From Paenibacillus sp. FSL M7-0420 (GTDB lineage Bacteria > Bacillota > Bacilli > Paenibacillales > Paenibacillaceae): 64,000 bases of DNA. The stretch's first letter is position 1. Every line of letters begins with the position of its first letter. The notes under the pieces are model-generated. The model made no database searches. It was given only the letters and a program-made list of their open reading frames with translations, and was not told the origin of the DNA. The stretch is from positions 434,001 through 498,000 of the forward strand of contig NZ_JBBOCJ010000001.1 of assembly GCF_038002345.1 (NCBI RefSeq), written 5' to 3'. This document shows positions 50,001 through 58,778 of this stretch, in pieces. Position numbers and translations under genes: made by a program.

Positions 50001-51965
50001 ATGTTCTTTTTCATAGTAATGCTTGTATGTTTCGGTGTGTTCACAGCGCTTGCCTATATATTCAATGCGAAGCATAAGCTCGTGATGCCGCTGATCAGCG
50101 CGGTGGCGGTCAGTATGCTGGTGCAAGTGCTGGAGCAATTCTACATGAGCAGCATTATTGTCGTGGCGTTCATTCTCTATTTCATCATAAGCAGCATCAG
50201 GACCTTCAAGCATGAACAGTTTCAGTTGATGGTGGCTATCTTGTTCAGTACGTCCATTGTAACCCTGATCATAACCTCAACCTACTTCAAGCAGCCCGTG
50301 GTTCCCTCCGAAGCGGAGATGGTCAGGGTGATGTTCATCTATTACCCGCTGCTGATTCTATTTATCTCCTGCTATACCTACATGCTGCTTAGCGTGTTCA
50401 ATTTCAAGCTGCTGCAGTCCGGGAACCCGCTCGGGTATGTGATGGGTAAGATGCGCGGCTTCAGGCGTATGATCCGTCTGCTCTGGACCGCTTCACGCAA
50501 AGGGCTGAATCATCTGCTCCAGCAGGATCACGCGAAGCTGCCGCAGGTGATTGCTGCCATTCTGGATAACATGGGCGGAGTCTTCGTGAAGTTCGGGCAG
50601 GTGCTGTCGACCAAGAAGGATCTGCTGCCTGCGCAATATATTGAGGCGTTCTCCAGCCTGCATGACCAGGTTAAGCCGCTCAGCCAGAAGGAGCTGAAGG
50701 AGATCATTGACAGCCGGATCGGTGATCTGGAGGAGACGTATGAAGACTTCGGGATGGAGCCTATTGCAGCCGCTTCGATCGGTCAGGTGCATCTGGCACG
50801 GCTGAAGTCCACGGGAGAGAAGGTCGTTGTCAAAATCCTGCGGCCGGATGTGAAGCAGAAGATGAGCGTGGACCTGGATCTGTTAATTCAATTCGTGACC
50901 CGGCTATCCGAACGCTCCTCCAAAATCCGGAAACTTGGCTTAATTCAGCTCGCCGAAGGCTTCAAAACGAATCTGATCGAAGAGACGGACTTCGACATCG
51001 AAGCACTGAATACCAACCTGCTGCGCCAAGCGTTCCAGGAACACGATATTCCGATCCAAGTGCCGAAGATCTACGCCGAGTATTCAACCAAGCAGATTCT
51101 GACCATGGAATATATTGAAGGACAGCGGTTCACGCAGAAGGTGACCAGCGACGTATCGGAAATGATCATGCACGCCTTCCTGCAGCAGATTCTGATGATC
51201 GGCATCTTCCACGCCGACCCGCATCCCGGCAATCTGATGCTGACCCGGGCCGGGAAGGTCGCGCTAATTGACTTCGGTTCCGTGGGCTATCTGACGGAGG
51301 AGGAGCGGGCCGGGATGTTGAACTTCCTGATGGGCTACAGCCGGAAGGATACGAAGCAGATGGCCCAGGGCCTGGCCGGGGTCTGTGAAGAAGGAGAGCT
51401 GCTGGATGTGCGGATGATTGAGCGGCGCCTCAGCAGACTTTTGTCCGAAGCCTCGTTCTCGCCTGATCCTACCAGTGTCATGATGAGACGGCTGATGTCG
51501 ATGATTACCGAGCTGGGGATGTCCTTGAAGCCGACGGTGGCCGGGGCCTTCCGGGCGATTATTACCCTGGACGGGACCTTGTCCTCTGTGGATGAGTCGT
51601 ATTCCTTATCCGCAGCGAGCCAGTCGTTCGCTGTCCAGATGGATCAGGGAGAGATCGTCAAGGAACAGTTCAACAAGGTGAAAGGACGGCTGGAGGACTA
51701 TATCCCCAAGCTGCTGGAGCTGCCGCTGCTGAAGGAGAACCGGATCACGCTTGCGCGTGAGGACAATCATAGTCTGACGGATTTCATCGGGACGCTGACG
51801 GTCGGGATTTTCACCGTGATCTGTATGGTGGTCATGCTGACAAGCTTCTGGGTGCAGGGGGAGATCATGCGGTTCGTCCTGGCTCCCTTATCGATGTCAG
51901 GCTTCGGCACGGGGATGATTATCCTGATGATGTCTGTGATTAAGCAGTTGAAACCCAGAGGCTAG
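50001..51965 (+). CDS. AarF/UbiB-family (ABC1) atypical kinase, membrane protein
   Basis: A 654-residue protein. The N-terminal 130 residues hold about five membrane segments (FFFIVMLVCFGVFTALAYIF at the start), which is longer than in typical UbiB. The ABC1 kinase domain follows (PQVIAAILDNMGGVFVKFGQ, IAAASIGQVHLARLKSTGEK, FHADPHPGNLML, LIDFGSVG), with two C-terminal membrane helices. UbiB proteins act in quinone biosynthesis; in Firmicutes their role is unclear. The ATG at 50001 with GGGGGCTGGAGG is preferred over an upstream in-frame ATG. Confidence 0.8.
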   Translation: MFFFIVMLVCFGVFTALAYIFNAKHKLVMPLISAVAVSMLVQVLEQFYMSSIIVVAFILYFIISSIRTFKHEQFQLMVAILFSTSIVTLIITSTYFKQPVVPSEAEMVRVMFIYYPLLILFISCYTYMLLSVFNFKLLQSGNPLGYVMGKMRGFRRMIRLLWTASRKGLNHLLQQDHAKLPQVIAAILDNMGGVFVKFGQVLSTKKDLLPAQYIEAFSSLHDQVKPLSQKELKEIIDSRIGDLEETYEDFGMEPIAAASIGQVHLARLKSTGEKVVVKILRPDVKQKMSVDLDLLIQFVTRLSERSSKIRKLGLIQLAEGFKTNLIEETDFDIEALNTNLLRQAFQEHDIPIQVPKIYAEYSTKQILTMEYIEGQRFTQKVTSDVSEMIMHAFLQQILMIGIFHADPHPGNLMLTRAGKVALIDFGSVGYLTEEERAGMLNFLMGYSRKDTKQMAQGLAGVCEEGELLDVRMIERRLSRLLSEASFSPDPTSVMMRRLMSMITELGMSLKPTVAGAFRAIITLDGTLSSVDESYSLSAASQSFAVQMDQGEIVKEQFNKVKGRLEDYIPKLLELPLLKENRITLAREDNHSLTDFIGTLTVGIFTVICMVVMLTSFWVQGEIMRFVLAPLSMSGFGTGMIILMMSVIKQLKPRG

Positions 51966-51983
51966 AGGAGGGCAGAAGAGATT

Positions 51984-52505
51984 ATGGCAGGTGTATTCTC
52001 GAACAAGAAGAAGATACGCGGCTGGAAGCGCAGAGTGAAGCAGATTGACCAGTGGAAAAAAGGGTGCATGCATCTCGACCTGGAGGAGCTGCAAGCTACC
52101 CGGCGGGATTATGTGAAGCTGTGGATCGACCCCTTCTACAGGTTGAACAGGCGCAATCCGCCGGTGTGGTATTCCCGCCTGCTGCTGGAGGCGATGATTG
52201 AGGTGTACCATGCCTGGTCCCGGCAGATGGCCGGGTTCAATGAACCCTACTATTTGAGAATCTGGTTCTATCATCCGAACTTCATCCAGTCGCAGCTTGT
52301 GGTCGCCTTCCGGGAGGGGCTGCATTTCTACGATAATACCTTCGAAGCAGGAGGCGAGAGCCAGGTGTTCCCCTGGGAGCTATACGGAACAGTGCCCGGT
52401 CTAGAGGACTTCATCTGGGAGCCTGCCGCTGAACCGGAGCCCTATTGTCTGCCCGGACAGCCGGGGTCCCAAGCCGCACAGGTATGGTTAGGCAGGATTC
52501 AATAG
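51984..52505 (+). CDS. Hypothetical protein, 173 residues
   Basis: A basic-then-aromatic soluble protein (KIRGWKRRVKQIDQWKKG, WIDPFYRLNRRNPPVWYS, YYLRIWFYHPNFIQSQ). GAGGAGGG precedes the ATG 18 bases after the AarF-like gene, so it is in the same operon. I recognise no family. Confidence 0.6.
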   Translation: MAGVFSNKKKIRGWKRRVKQIDQWKKGCMHLDLEELQATRRDYVKLWIDPFYRLNRRNPPVWYSRLLLEAMIEVYHAWSRQMAGFNEPYYLRIWFYHPNFIQSQLVVAFREGLHFYDNTFEAGGESQVFPWELYGTVPGLEDFIWEPAAEPEPYCLPGQPGSQAAQVWLGRIQ

Positions 52506-52670
52506 CGATGAAGACACCAACGGCCTCAGAGACTCCTCTGGGGCTTATTGGCTGTAGAGGGGGGAAGCTCCTGGGCTCGGCAGCTACCAATCCCCCGGAG
52601 TTATGATATAATTTAGCTTTATTATGGCCGGATAAGGGATTATCCTGGCGCACATAGAGAGGTACTTCAT

Positions 52671-53660
52671 ATGATAAATAATTTCTGGCGTGAATTACCA
52701 CGCCCTTTCTTTATACTGGCTCCGATGGAGGATGTGACGGATGTGGTGTTTCGTCATGTGGTGAGTGCGGCGGGCCGGCCGGATGTGTTTTTTACGGAGT
52801 TTGCGAATTCTGAGAGCTATTGCCACCCGGAGGGGCACCATGCTGTGCGCGGGCGTCTGACGTTCACAGAGGATGAACAACCGATGGTGGCCCATATCTG
52901 GGGAGATAAACCGGAATACTTCCGCAAGATGAGCATCGGTATGGCCGAAGAAGGCTTCAAAGGCATCGATCTGAACATGGGTTGTCCTGTAGCAAATGTA
53001 GCCGAGAACGGGAAGGGCAGCGGCCTGATCTGCCGTCCCGGACTCGCAGCGGAGATCATCCAGGCGGCGAAGGCCGGAGGACTGCCCGTCAGCGTCAAGA
53101 CCCGGCTCGGATTCACTAATGTGGACGAATGGGGGGACTGGCTGACCCATATTTTGCAGCAGGACATTGTGAATCTGTCCATCCATCTGCGTACGCGGGA
53201 GGAGATGAGCAAGGTCCCGGCTCACTGGGAGCTGATCCCGGAGATCAAGAAGCTGCGCGATGAGATCGCGCCGGACACCCTGCTGACGATTAACGGGGAC
53301 ATTGCAGACCGGGAGACTGGCCTTAAGCTGGCCGCAGAGTATGGGGTGGACGGGATTATGATCGGGCGCGGGATTTTTCATAATCCGTATGCGTTCGAGC
53401 AGGAGCCAAGGGAGCACAGCAGCCAGGAGCTCTTGGATCTGCTGCGGCTGCATCTGGATCTCTATGATCAATACTCAGGACAGGCACCACGTTCGTTCAG
53501 CCCGTTGCAGCGATTCTTCAAAATCTACGTCCGCGGCTTCCGCGGCGCCAGTGAACTCAGAAATCATCTGATGAACACCAAGTCTACCCGTGAGGTGCGT
53601 GCGCTGCTGGATGAATTCGCAAGCAAAGAGCAGGACGGGGCGGAGGAGCTTAACGAATAA
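52671..53660 (+). CDS. tRNA-dihydrouridine synthase
   Basis: A 329-residue FMN enzyme that reduces uridines in t[21 protein letters not shown] is the N-terminal FMN site, [20 protein letters not shown] has the catalytic Cys near residue 105, VSVKTRLGF follows, and [16 protein letters not shown] is the phosphate-binding part. GAGAGG precedes the ATG. The next gene begins ten bases after its stop. Confidence 0.9.
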   Translation: MINNFWRELPRPFFILAPMEDVTDVVFRHVVSAAGRPDVFFTEFANSESYCHPEGHHAVRGRLTFTEDEQPMVAHIWGDKPEYFRKMSIGMAEEGFKGIDLNMGCPVANVAENGKGSGLICRPGLAAEIIQAAKAGGLPVSVKTRLGFTNVDEWGDWLTHILQQDIVNLSIHLRTREEMSKVPAHWELIPEIKKLRDEIAPDTLLTINGDIADRETGLKLAAEYGVDGIMIGRGIFHNPYAFEQEPREHSSQELLDLLRLHLDLYDQYSGQAPRSFSPLQRFFKIYVRGFRGASELRNHLMNTKSTREVRALLDEFASKEQDGAEELNE

Positions 53661-53670
53661 GGAGGATAAT

Positions 53671-54390
53671 ATGAGACGTTTCATTATTTTTGGCGCGAGT
53701 AAAGGCTTGGGAGAGGCCTTCGTCAAGGCGCTGCCGGTGCCGGGCGATCAGGTCTGGGTGGTCTCCAGAACATACCCGGACAGCATGAAGCTGGAGGATG
53801 GGGTGCAGCGGATCTGGATTGAGGCTGACTTGGCGAAGCCGGATGCTGCGGGGCGAATTGCAGAATCATTGAACGGCGTTACCCTGGACGTATTCATCTA
53901 TAATGTTGGCGTATGGGAGAGCAAGGGCTTCAGCGCTGACTATGATTTTGAACAGGATGACCCGGCTGAGATTTCCAGTATCATTAACATTAATGTGACT
54001 GCGGCGATTACGTGCATCCAGAAGCTTTTGCCGAATCTGAAGCAGTCTGCGCATGCCAACATTATCTTGATCGGTTCCACGGCAGGCCTGGATCATAATG
54101 ATTACACCCAGGTCTCGTTCGCCGCTTCCAAGTTCGGTCTGCGCGGGATCGCCAATGCGGTCAGGGAGCATGTGAAGCCTTATGGGATCGGTGTGACTAT
54201 CATCAATCCCGGGGAGATCGCTACCCAGATTCCGCTGGAGGCCGGGGTCGAGCCTGTCTTGTCCGCCTATAACGGCGCGCAGATCCCGCTTCAGGATATC
54301 GTGTCCCTGGTGCAATGCGTCATGAACCTGTCCAAGGCTTCCTGTGTGAAGGAAATCAATATTCCGGCGATGCTGGACTCGAATGCGTAG
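53671..54390 (+). CDS. Short-chain dehydrogenase-like protein, catalytic Tyr replaced
   Basis: A 239-residue SDR with the NAD(P) motif GASKGLGEAF at residues 8-17 and a YNVG variant of NNAG near 77. At the active site, Ser136 (GSTAG) and Lys154 are kept but the position of the catalytic Tyr is Phe150 (VSFAASKFGL). TTC against TAC is one base. The protein is otherwise complete. It may be a non-catalytic or altered SDR, e.g. a binding or regulatory protein. AAGGAGG precedes the ATG. Confidence 0.8.
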   Translation: MRRFIIFGASKGLGEAFVKALPVPGDQVWVVSRTYPDSMKLEDGVQRIWIEADLAKPDAAGRIAESLNGVTLDVFIYNVGVWESKGFSADYDFEQDDPAEISSIININVTAAITCIQKLLPNLKQSAHANIILIGSTAGLDHNDYTQVSFAASKFGLRGIANAVREHVKPYGIGVTIINPGEIATQIPLEAGVEPVLSAYNGAQIPLQDIVSLVQCVMNLSKASCVKEINIPAMLDSNA

Positions 54391-54420
54391 GGATGAATTC
54401 TTAATTTGGAGGAGAGTCTT

Positions 54421-54867
54421 ATGAAATTAAAATTTATAATACCGCTTCTCGTCTTCATCATGGTCTCAGTAGGCTGTATTTCAGTCTCCAGTGTGAGTGC
54501 AGCGACACCAACCACGTATGGCTCTGTTATTTTAGACGGGAAGCCACTTGGCTTCGATGCTAAGCCCATCATCATAAATGGAAACACGATGGTACCGTTT
54601 CGTAAAATATTTGAAGCCTTAAATATGAATGTTAAGTGGGATTCCAAAACTGGAAATGTTACGGCCCAAACCACAGGGATAACGATTAAAATGACAGTGG
54701 ATAGTCTTAAGGCCAATGTCAATGGAAAAGAATTCACTTTAACTCAAACGCCATTTAATACGCCTGAAGGAACAGTTTATGTGAATCTCCGTTTTATTAG
54801 TCAAGCTGTAGGGGCAACTATAAGCTGGGATAATGTAAAGAAAATTGCAATAATAGATACTAAATAA
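54421..54867 (+). CDS. Secreted stalk-domain protein (copper amine oxidase N-terminal-like)
   Basis: A 148-residue exported protein with a signal peptide (MKLKFIIPLLVFIMVSVGC) that contains a possible lipobox-like Cys. Two stalk-type beta units follow (MVPFRKIFEALNMNVKWDSK and VNLRFISQAVGATISWDN). GGAGGAG precedes the ATG at 54421. It is a surface protein of unknown partner. The gene is AT-richer than its neighbours. Confidence 0.75.
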   Translation: MKLKFIIPLLVFIMVSVGCISVSSVSAATPTTYGSVILDGKPLGFDAKPIIINGNTMVPFRKIFEALNMNVKWDSKTGNVTAQTTGITIKMTVDSLKANVNGKEFTLTQTPFNTPEGTVYVNLRFISQAVGATISWDNVKKIAIIDTK

Positions 54868-54911
54868 ACTTCCTGTAATCGTACTGAAAGAATATAATCT
54901 TGTGTGATAGT

Positions 54912-54944
54912 AAATAGGCCGTTTCCTTTACCGGGGCGGTCTAT
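54912..54944 (+). terminator. Rho-independent terminator
   Basis: AATAGGCCG pairs with CGGTCTATT, with a GGGG/CCTT-rich loop; of the AGACCG-type family. Confidence 0.6.
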
Positions 54945-55087
54945 TTAGGTTCCTGAATTCCGTTAACTTATATTACATTGTTAGATATCCCCAGTTCGTA
55001 ATACTTCCGCCATGTACCTTGTGCTCCAATTAAGCGAATATAGAGGCAGAAGTTCGGGTCATCCCGATCCACAGGAGGTTAAAAGAT

Positions 55088-56314
55088 ATGGTTTATCAGA
55101 ATATAGACGGCGTGCGGGTGTGGGGGAAGCCGGACGATGGCGCGCTGGTGCAGGCCCGTATGTGTGCGGAAACCGGGAATGTGGTGCAGACCCTGCTCAT
55201 GGCGGATCATCATAAAGGCTACAGCCAGCCGATCGGCGGCGTAGTCGTATACGATGGGCAAATCTCCCCGTCCGGTGTGGGTTACGATATTGGCTGCGGG
55301 AATAAGGCGGTACGGACCGGCTTGAAGATAGAGGAGCTGCGGCCGAGGCTCTCAGGAATCATGGACGAGATTGCCCGCAGAATCTCCTTCGGTGTCGGCC
55401 GGGTCAATAATGAACGGGTCGATCATGAGCTGTTCGACGATCCCGACTGGGCGGTGTTCAAGGCGGTTGGTAACGGAGTGCACGATAAGCTTAAGACTCT
55501 GGCGCAGAATCAGCTGGGTACCGTCGGCAGCGGCAACCACTTCGTAGACATATTAGAAGAAGACGCAACCGGCCGGGTGTGGATTGCCAATCATTTCGGC
55601 AGCAGAGGGTTCGGGCATAAGACAGCGAGCGGATTCCTTAACCTGGCCGCAGGCAGAGACTTCCTGGCGAATGCCCCCGGGGAAAAGATGGATCAGCCGC
55701 CCGTACTGCTCGACCTGAACAGTGAGCTAGGCGATATGTACTACAGAGCGATGAAGCTGGCCGGTCGCTATGCTTATGCAGGAAGAGACTACGTTATCCA
55801 GCAGGTGCTGGCTATTCTGGGAACGGAAGCGGACCTGGAGGTGCACAATCATCATAACTATGCTTGGAAAGAGACACATAACGGCAAGGAAGTCATCGTT
55901 GTCCGCAAAGGGGCTACTCCATCCGCACCCGGCCAGATGGGCTTCATCGGCGGCAGCATGGGAGACATCTCCGTAATCGTCCGGGGGAAGGACAGTGAGG
56001 AGAACCGGGAGGCTTATTACAGCACCGTTCATGGAGCGGGCCGAATCATGAGCCGGACCCAGGCTGCGGGCCGGATGAACTATAAAACCCGTACCCGCAG
56101 CGGCGGTCAAATTACGACAGCGCAAATGCTGGAGGCGGTCCGGCAGTTCGGCGTAGCGCTGCGCGGCGCGGGCACGGACGAGAGTCCTTTTGTCTACCGG
56201 AAGCTGCAAGAAGTGCTGGACGCACACGCCGGGACCATTGAGGTTATGCACGTGCTGAAGCCGGTGGGCGTATGTATGGCGGGTGCGGATGAGTTCGATC
56301 CGTATAAGGATTGA
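55088..56314 (+). CDS. rtcB: RtcB-family RNA ligase
   Basis: A 408-residue RNA ligase that joins 2',3'-cyclic phosphate (or 3'-phosphate) ends to 5'-OH ends with GTP. Metal-binding residues are in SGVGYDIGCGNKAVRTGL near 57 and GSGNHFVDI near 145; further metal histidines are in VHNHHNYAWKE, and the GMP-accepting His is in TVHGAGRIMSR. CAGGAGG precedes the ATG. No RtcR or archease gene is next to it. Length is in the normal range for short bacterial RtcB. Confidence 0.88.
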   Translation: MVYQNIDGVRVWGKPDDGALVQARMCAETGNVVQTLLMADHHKGYSQPIGGVVVYDGQISPSGVGYDIGCGNKAVRTGLKIEELRPRLSGIMDEIARRISFGVGRVNNERVDHELFDDPDWAVFKAVGNGVHDKLKTLAQNQLGTVGSGNHFVDILEEDATGRVWIANHFGSRGFGHKTASGFLNLAAGRDFLANAPGEKMDQPPVLLDLNSELGDMYYRAMKLAGRYAYAGRDYVIQQVLAILGTEADLEVHNHHNYAWKETHNGKEVIVVRKGATPSAPGQMGFIGGSMGDISVIVRGKDSEENREAYYSTVHGAGRIMSRTQAAGRMNYKTRTRSGGQITTAQMLEAVRQFGVALRGAGTDESPFVYRKLQEVLDAHAGTIEVMHVLKPVGVCMAGADEFDPYKD

Positions 56315-56437
56315 GGGGGGACTCATCCATCACGAGTTCTCCACAGGAGGGCAACAAGGACGGGAAGTATGGTAACATGGAGATATGTGCCGGATTATGG
56401 GAGACTAGATAGAGGCCAATTCTAATCTCAGAGGTGT

Positions 56438-57388
56438 ATGAACATGATAGAAAGAAATGACCCTTGTCCTTGCGGCAGCGGCAAAAAGTACAAGCGGTGC
56501 TGTATGCTTAAGCAGGCGGAAGAATTATCGTTGCAGGCGAAGGGGCGCCGTTTTTTTGACCGGAAATATAAGTTGACTACCGATCTGTATGACTTTGTCG
56601 CTCAGAAGCAGGCCGGAGAATGGAATTTCGAGCATCAGAAGTGTCAACGCTTCGATCCTGTGTTAGGATCATTAAGGAATGGCGCCGGTAACATGTGGGC
56701 GTACTTCTTCCAAGTCTATGAGAATGGGTTAAGCGGTATTGAGTGGTTCCTGGAGGAGAAGGGCCGGCGGTATTCCGGGGAAGAACGGAGGATGCTGGAC
56801 AACTGGACAGCCATGAGACCTTCCTGCTATCAGATGGTGGACCATTATGAGCAGGGCACGGTTATTGAAGATATTTGGACCAAGGAAAGATTCAAGATGC
56901 CTTATAATGAAACGATGATAAAGATGCCACCCTGGACAGTAGCAATCGCTATGCTTGAGCCGTTCGTGGAGGATTGGTGTATACATGGAGTGACGATGTG
57001 GGGACACCCTGATATAGCGCGGGAGATCATAGCACGAGTTGGGGCGTTGCAGGAGGAACAAGCTGCGGCTTCCGGGCAGGAGAGCTCACCTGCGGACATC
57101 TTGACCAGCCACTACCCCGAACTGCTCGAATTGTGCCAACGGATCAATGAGAAGTCACGCAGCCGGTATCCGGATCACGAAGCTGCTCAGGAGACTACGC
57201 CTCAGAGCAAGCTGCCTATGCTAATGGAATGGATACGTGAGGAACAAGCGCAGGACCCCGGAGAAAGCGCCGAAACTCTTATTCGGGCGAGAGAATATCA
57301 ACAATACCGGAGAAACCCGGAATCCTCAGCGTTGAATCTTCTGCGCATAGAACTCGGATTACCCGAAGCGCCGTTTGCGGATTATTAA
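56438..57388 (+). CDS. SEC-C motif protein
   Basis: A 316-residue protein with the zinc-binding SEC-C motif at the very N-terminus (NDPCPCGSGKKYKRCC). The rest is helical and acidic with no recognised enzyme domain. SEC-C occurs in SecA and in many proteins of unknown role, where it may bind SecB-like partners or ribosomes. The ribosome site CAGAGGTG lies before the ATG. Confidence 0.7.
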   Translation: MNMIERNDPCPCGSGKKYKRCCMLKQAEELSLQAKGRRFFDRKYKLTTDLYDFVAQKQAGEWNFEHQKCQRFDPVLGSLRNGAGNMWAYFFQVYENGLSGIEWFLEEKGRRYSGEERRMLDNWTAMRPSCYQMVDHYEQGTVIEDIWTKERFKMPYNETMIKMPPWTVAIAMLEPFVEDWCIHGVTMWGHPDIAREIIARVGALQEEQAAASGQESSPADILTSHYPELLELCQRINEKSRSRYPDHEAAQETTPQSKLPMLMEWIREEQAQDPGESAETLIRAREYQQYRRNPESSALNLLRIELGLPEAPFADY

Positions 57389-57395
57389 AATATTG

Positions 57396-57421
57396 GGGAA
57401 GAGGCCGGCAGGCCTTTTCCC
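57396..57421 (+). terminator. Rho-independent terminator
   Basis: GGGAAGAGGCC pairs with GGCCTTTTCCC around GGCA, with ten of eleven bases matched. Confidence 0.55.
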
Positions 57422-57441
57422 ATTTTCATGGAGGTGAAGAC

Positions 57442-58011
57442 ATGTCCTGGAGCAAACTCAAGCAACAACTGGAGGGCTTCCTCAGCCCATCCTTAGAGGG
57501 ACGGGTAGAGTACCGGGCGCCCGCTTACCGCTATTCGCCGGATAAATCAGGCACCTGTTATATTACGGTGGACAAGAAGAACATTCTCAGCATGACCGAC
57601 AAGTCCAGCCCCATCCGCTGGTATTCGTCCGAGCTGGAGGTCAAGAATGACCCGGAGCTGCATATACCCGTCACCAATGAAGATATTGAAGCGGTCAGAC
57701 AAACGGCCAAGGGGCCGATCCCCGAGGATCGCCTGATCGTCATGGCCCGAAGCCGCTTAACCACCGAACACGCCAAGGCATTAATGTTGGCCCAGGCTGG
57801 CCTGACGAAATCGAATTTCATTGTGGCGGCGAATAAGTTCCTGGTTACGCCTATTGAGGAGAGCCTGGAGAGCAGTGATATGGTACTGAATATTCTGGCT
57901 CTAATGGACCGGAGAGTCGGGCGGAAGCGGATCGAGGGGATGGCCGGGAAGATGCAGCGGAAGCATCCGGCGGTGGAGTATTTCTATGATCTGCGTCGCG
58001 GGGCATTATGA
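57442..58011 (+). CDS. SF0329-like hypothetical protein, 189 residues
   Basis: A small soluble protein with MSWSKLKQQLEGFLSPSLEG at the N-terminus, EYRAPAYRYSPDKSGTCYIT and a C-terminal GMAGKMQRKHPAVEYFYDLR. This matches my memory of the SF0329 family found in many Bacillales, of unknown function. GGAGGTG precedes the ATG. Confidence 0.65.
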   Translation: MSWSKLKQQLEGFLSPSLEGRVEYRAPAYRYSPDKSGTCYITVDKKNILSMTDKSSPIRWYSSELEVKNDPELHIPVTNEDIEAVRQTAKGPIPEDRLIVMARSRLTTEHAKALMLAQAGLTKSNFIVAANKFLVTPIEESLESSDMVLNILALMDRRVGRKRIEGMAGKMQRKHPAVEYFYDLRRGAL

Positions 58012-58037
58012 CTGTTACACATACAAGAATCAGCTGT

Positions 58038-58073
58038 AAAAGCTCCACTGGCTCCGCTGCCGTTGGAGCTATT
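58038..58073. terminator. Bidirectional terminator
   Basis: AAAGCTCCA and TGGAGCTATTT form a seven-base stem between two convergent genes. Confidence 0.6.
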
Positions 58074-58081
58074 TGCCATGC

Positions 58082-58771
58082 TCAGCGCTTGCCCGCAACC
58101 AGCATATAGCCGGCCCCCCGGACGGTAATGATCCGCTCGGGATGAACGGGATCGTCCTCGATTTTTTTGCGCAGATTACTGATGTGGACAGCGACCGTCC
58201 GCGTATCCTCCAGACTCTTCATCCCCCAGATGAGGTGAAACAGCGTATCGACCGTGACCACTTGATTCACGTTCTGTGCCATGTAGGAGAGCAGGCTGAA
58301 TTCTTTTTTGGACAGAAAAATCGTTCTGCTGCCCATATGGACAGACTGTGCATAGAAATCCAGCGTTAGTCCCGGCAGCTCCAGCAGCTGTTCCCTTCTG
58401 CCCGTGGACACTCTGCGAAGGTGAGCCTTGATCTTGGCCATGAGGACGCCCGGACTGAACGGCTTGGTCACATAATCATCCCCACCATACGATAAGGCGC
58501 TGATCTTCACCTCATCCTCCTCTTGACTGCTTAGGAACACAATCGGGGCATTCGTGTAATTGCGTGCGTTCTTGCACCAGTCAATGCCGTTCTCATTCGC
58601 CAGCAGCACATCCAGCACAATCAGGTCCGGGTTAAATGACGCAAGCAGCATCATAGCATCGGCTCCGCTGTGGCAAGATGAGGACTCGAAGCCTTCCCGC
58701 TGGCAGTATAGCTGAACAATCTCACAGATATGGGGATCGTCGTCGACGATCATAATTCGGTATATGTCCAT
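58082..58771 (-). CDS. OmpR/PhoB-type response regulator
   Basis: A 229-residue DNA-binding regulator with a receiver domain (IMIVDDDPHICEIVQLYC; phosphoacceptor Asp in LIVLDVLLANENGIDW near 54; Lys in YVTKPFSPGVLM near 104) and a winged helix near 130-228 (LSKKEFSLLSYMAQNVNQVV, RTVAVHISNLRKKIEDDP). It lies seven bases after the stop of the histidine kinase gene, so the two form one system. Confidence 0.93.
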   Translation of the reverse strand: MDIYRIMIVDDDPHICEIVQLYCQREGFESSSCHSGADAMMLLASFNPDLIVLDVLLANENGIDWCKNARNYTNAPIVFLSSQEEDEVKISALSYGGDDYVTKPFSPGVLMAKIKAHLRRVSTGRREQLLELPGLTLDFYAQSVHMGSRTIFLSKKEFSLLSYMAQNVNQVVTVDTLFHLIWGMKSLEDTRTVAVHISNLRKKIEDDPVHPERIITVRGAGYMLVAGKR

Positions 58772-58778
58772 TCTATTG

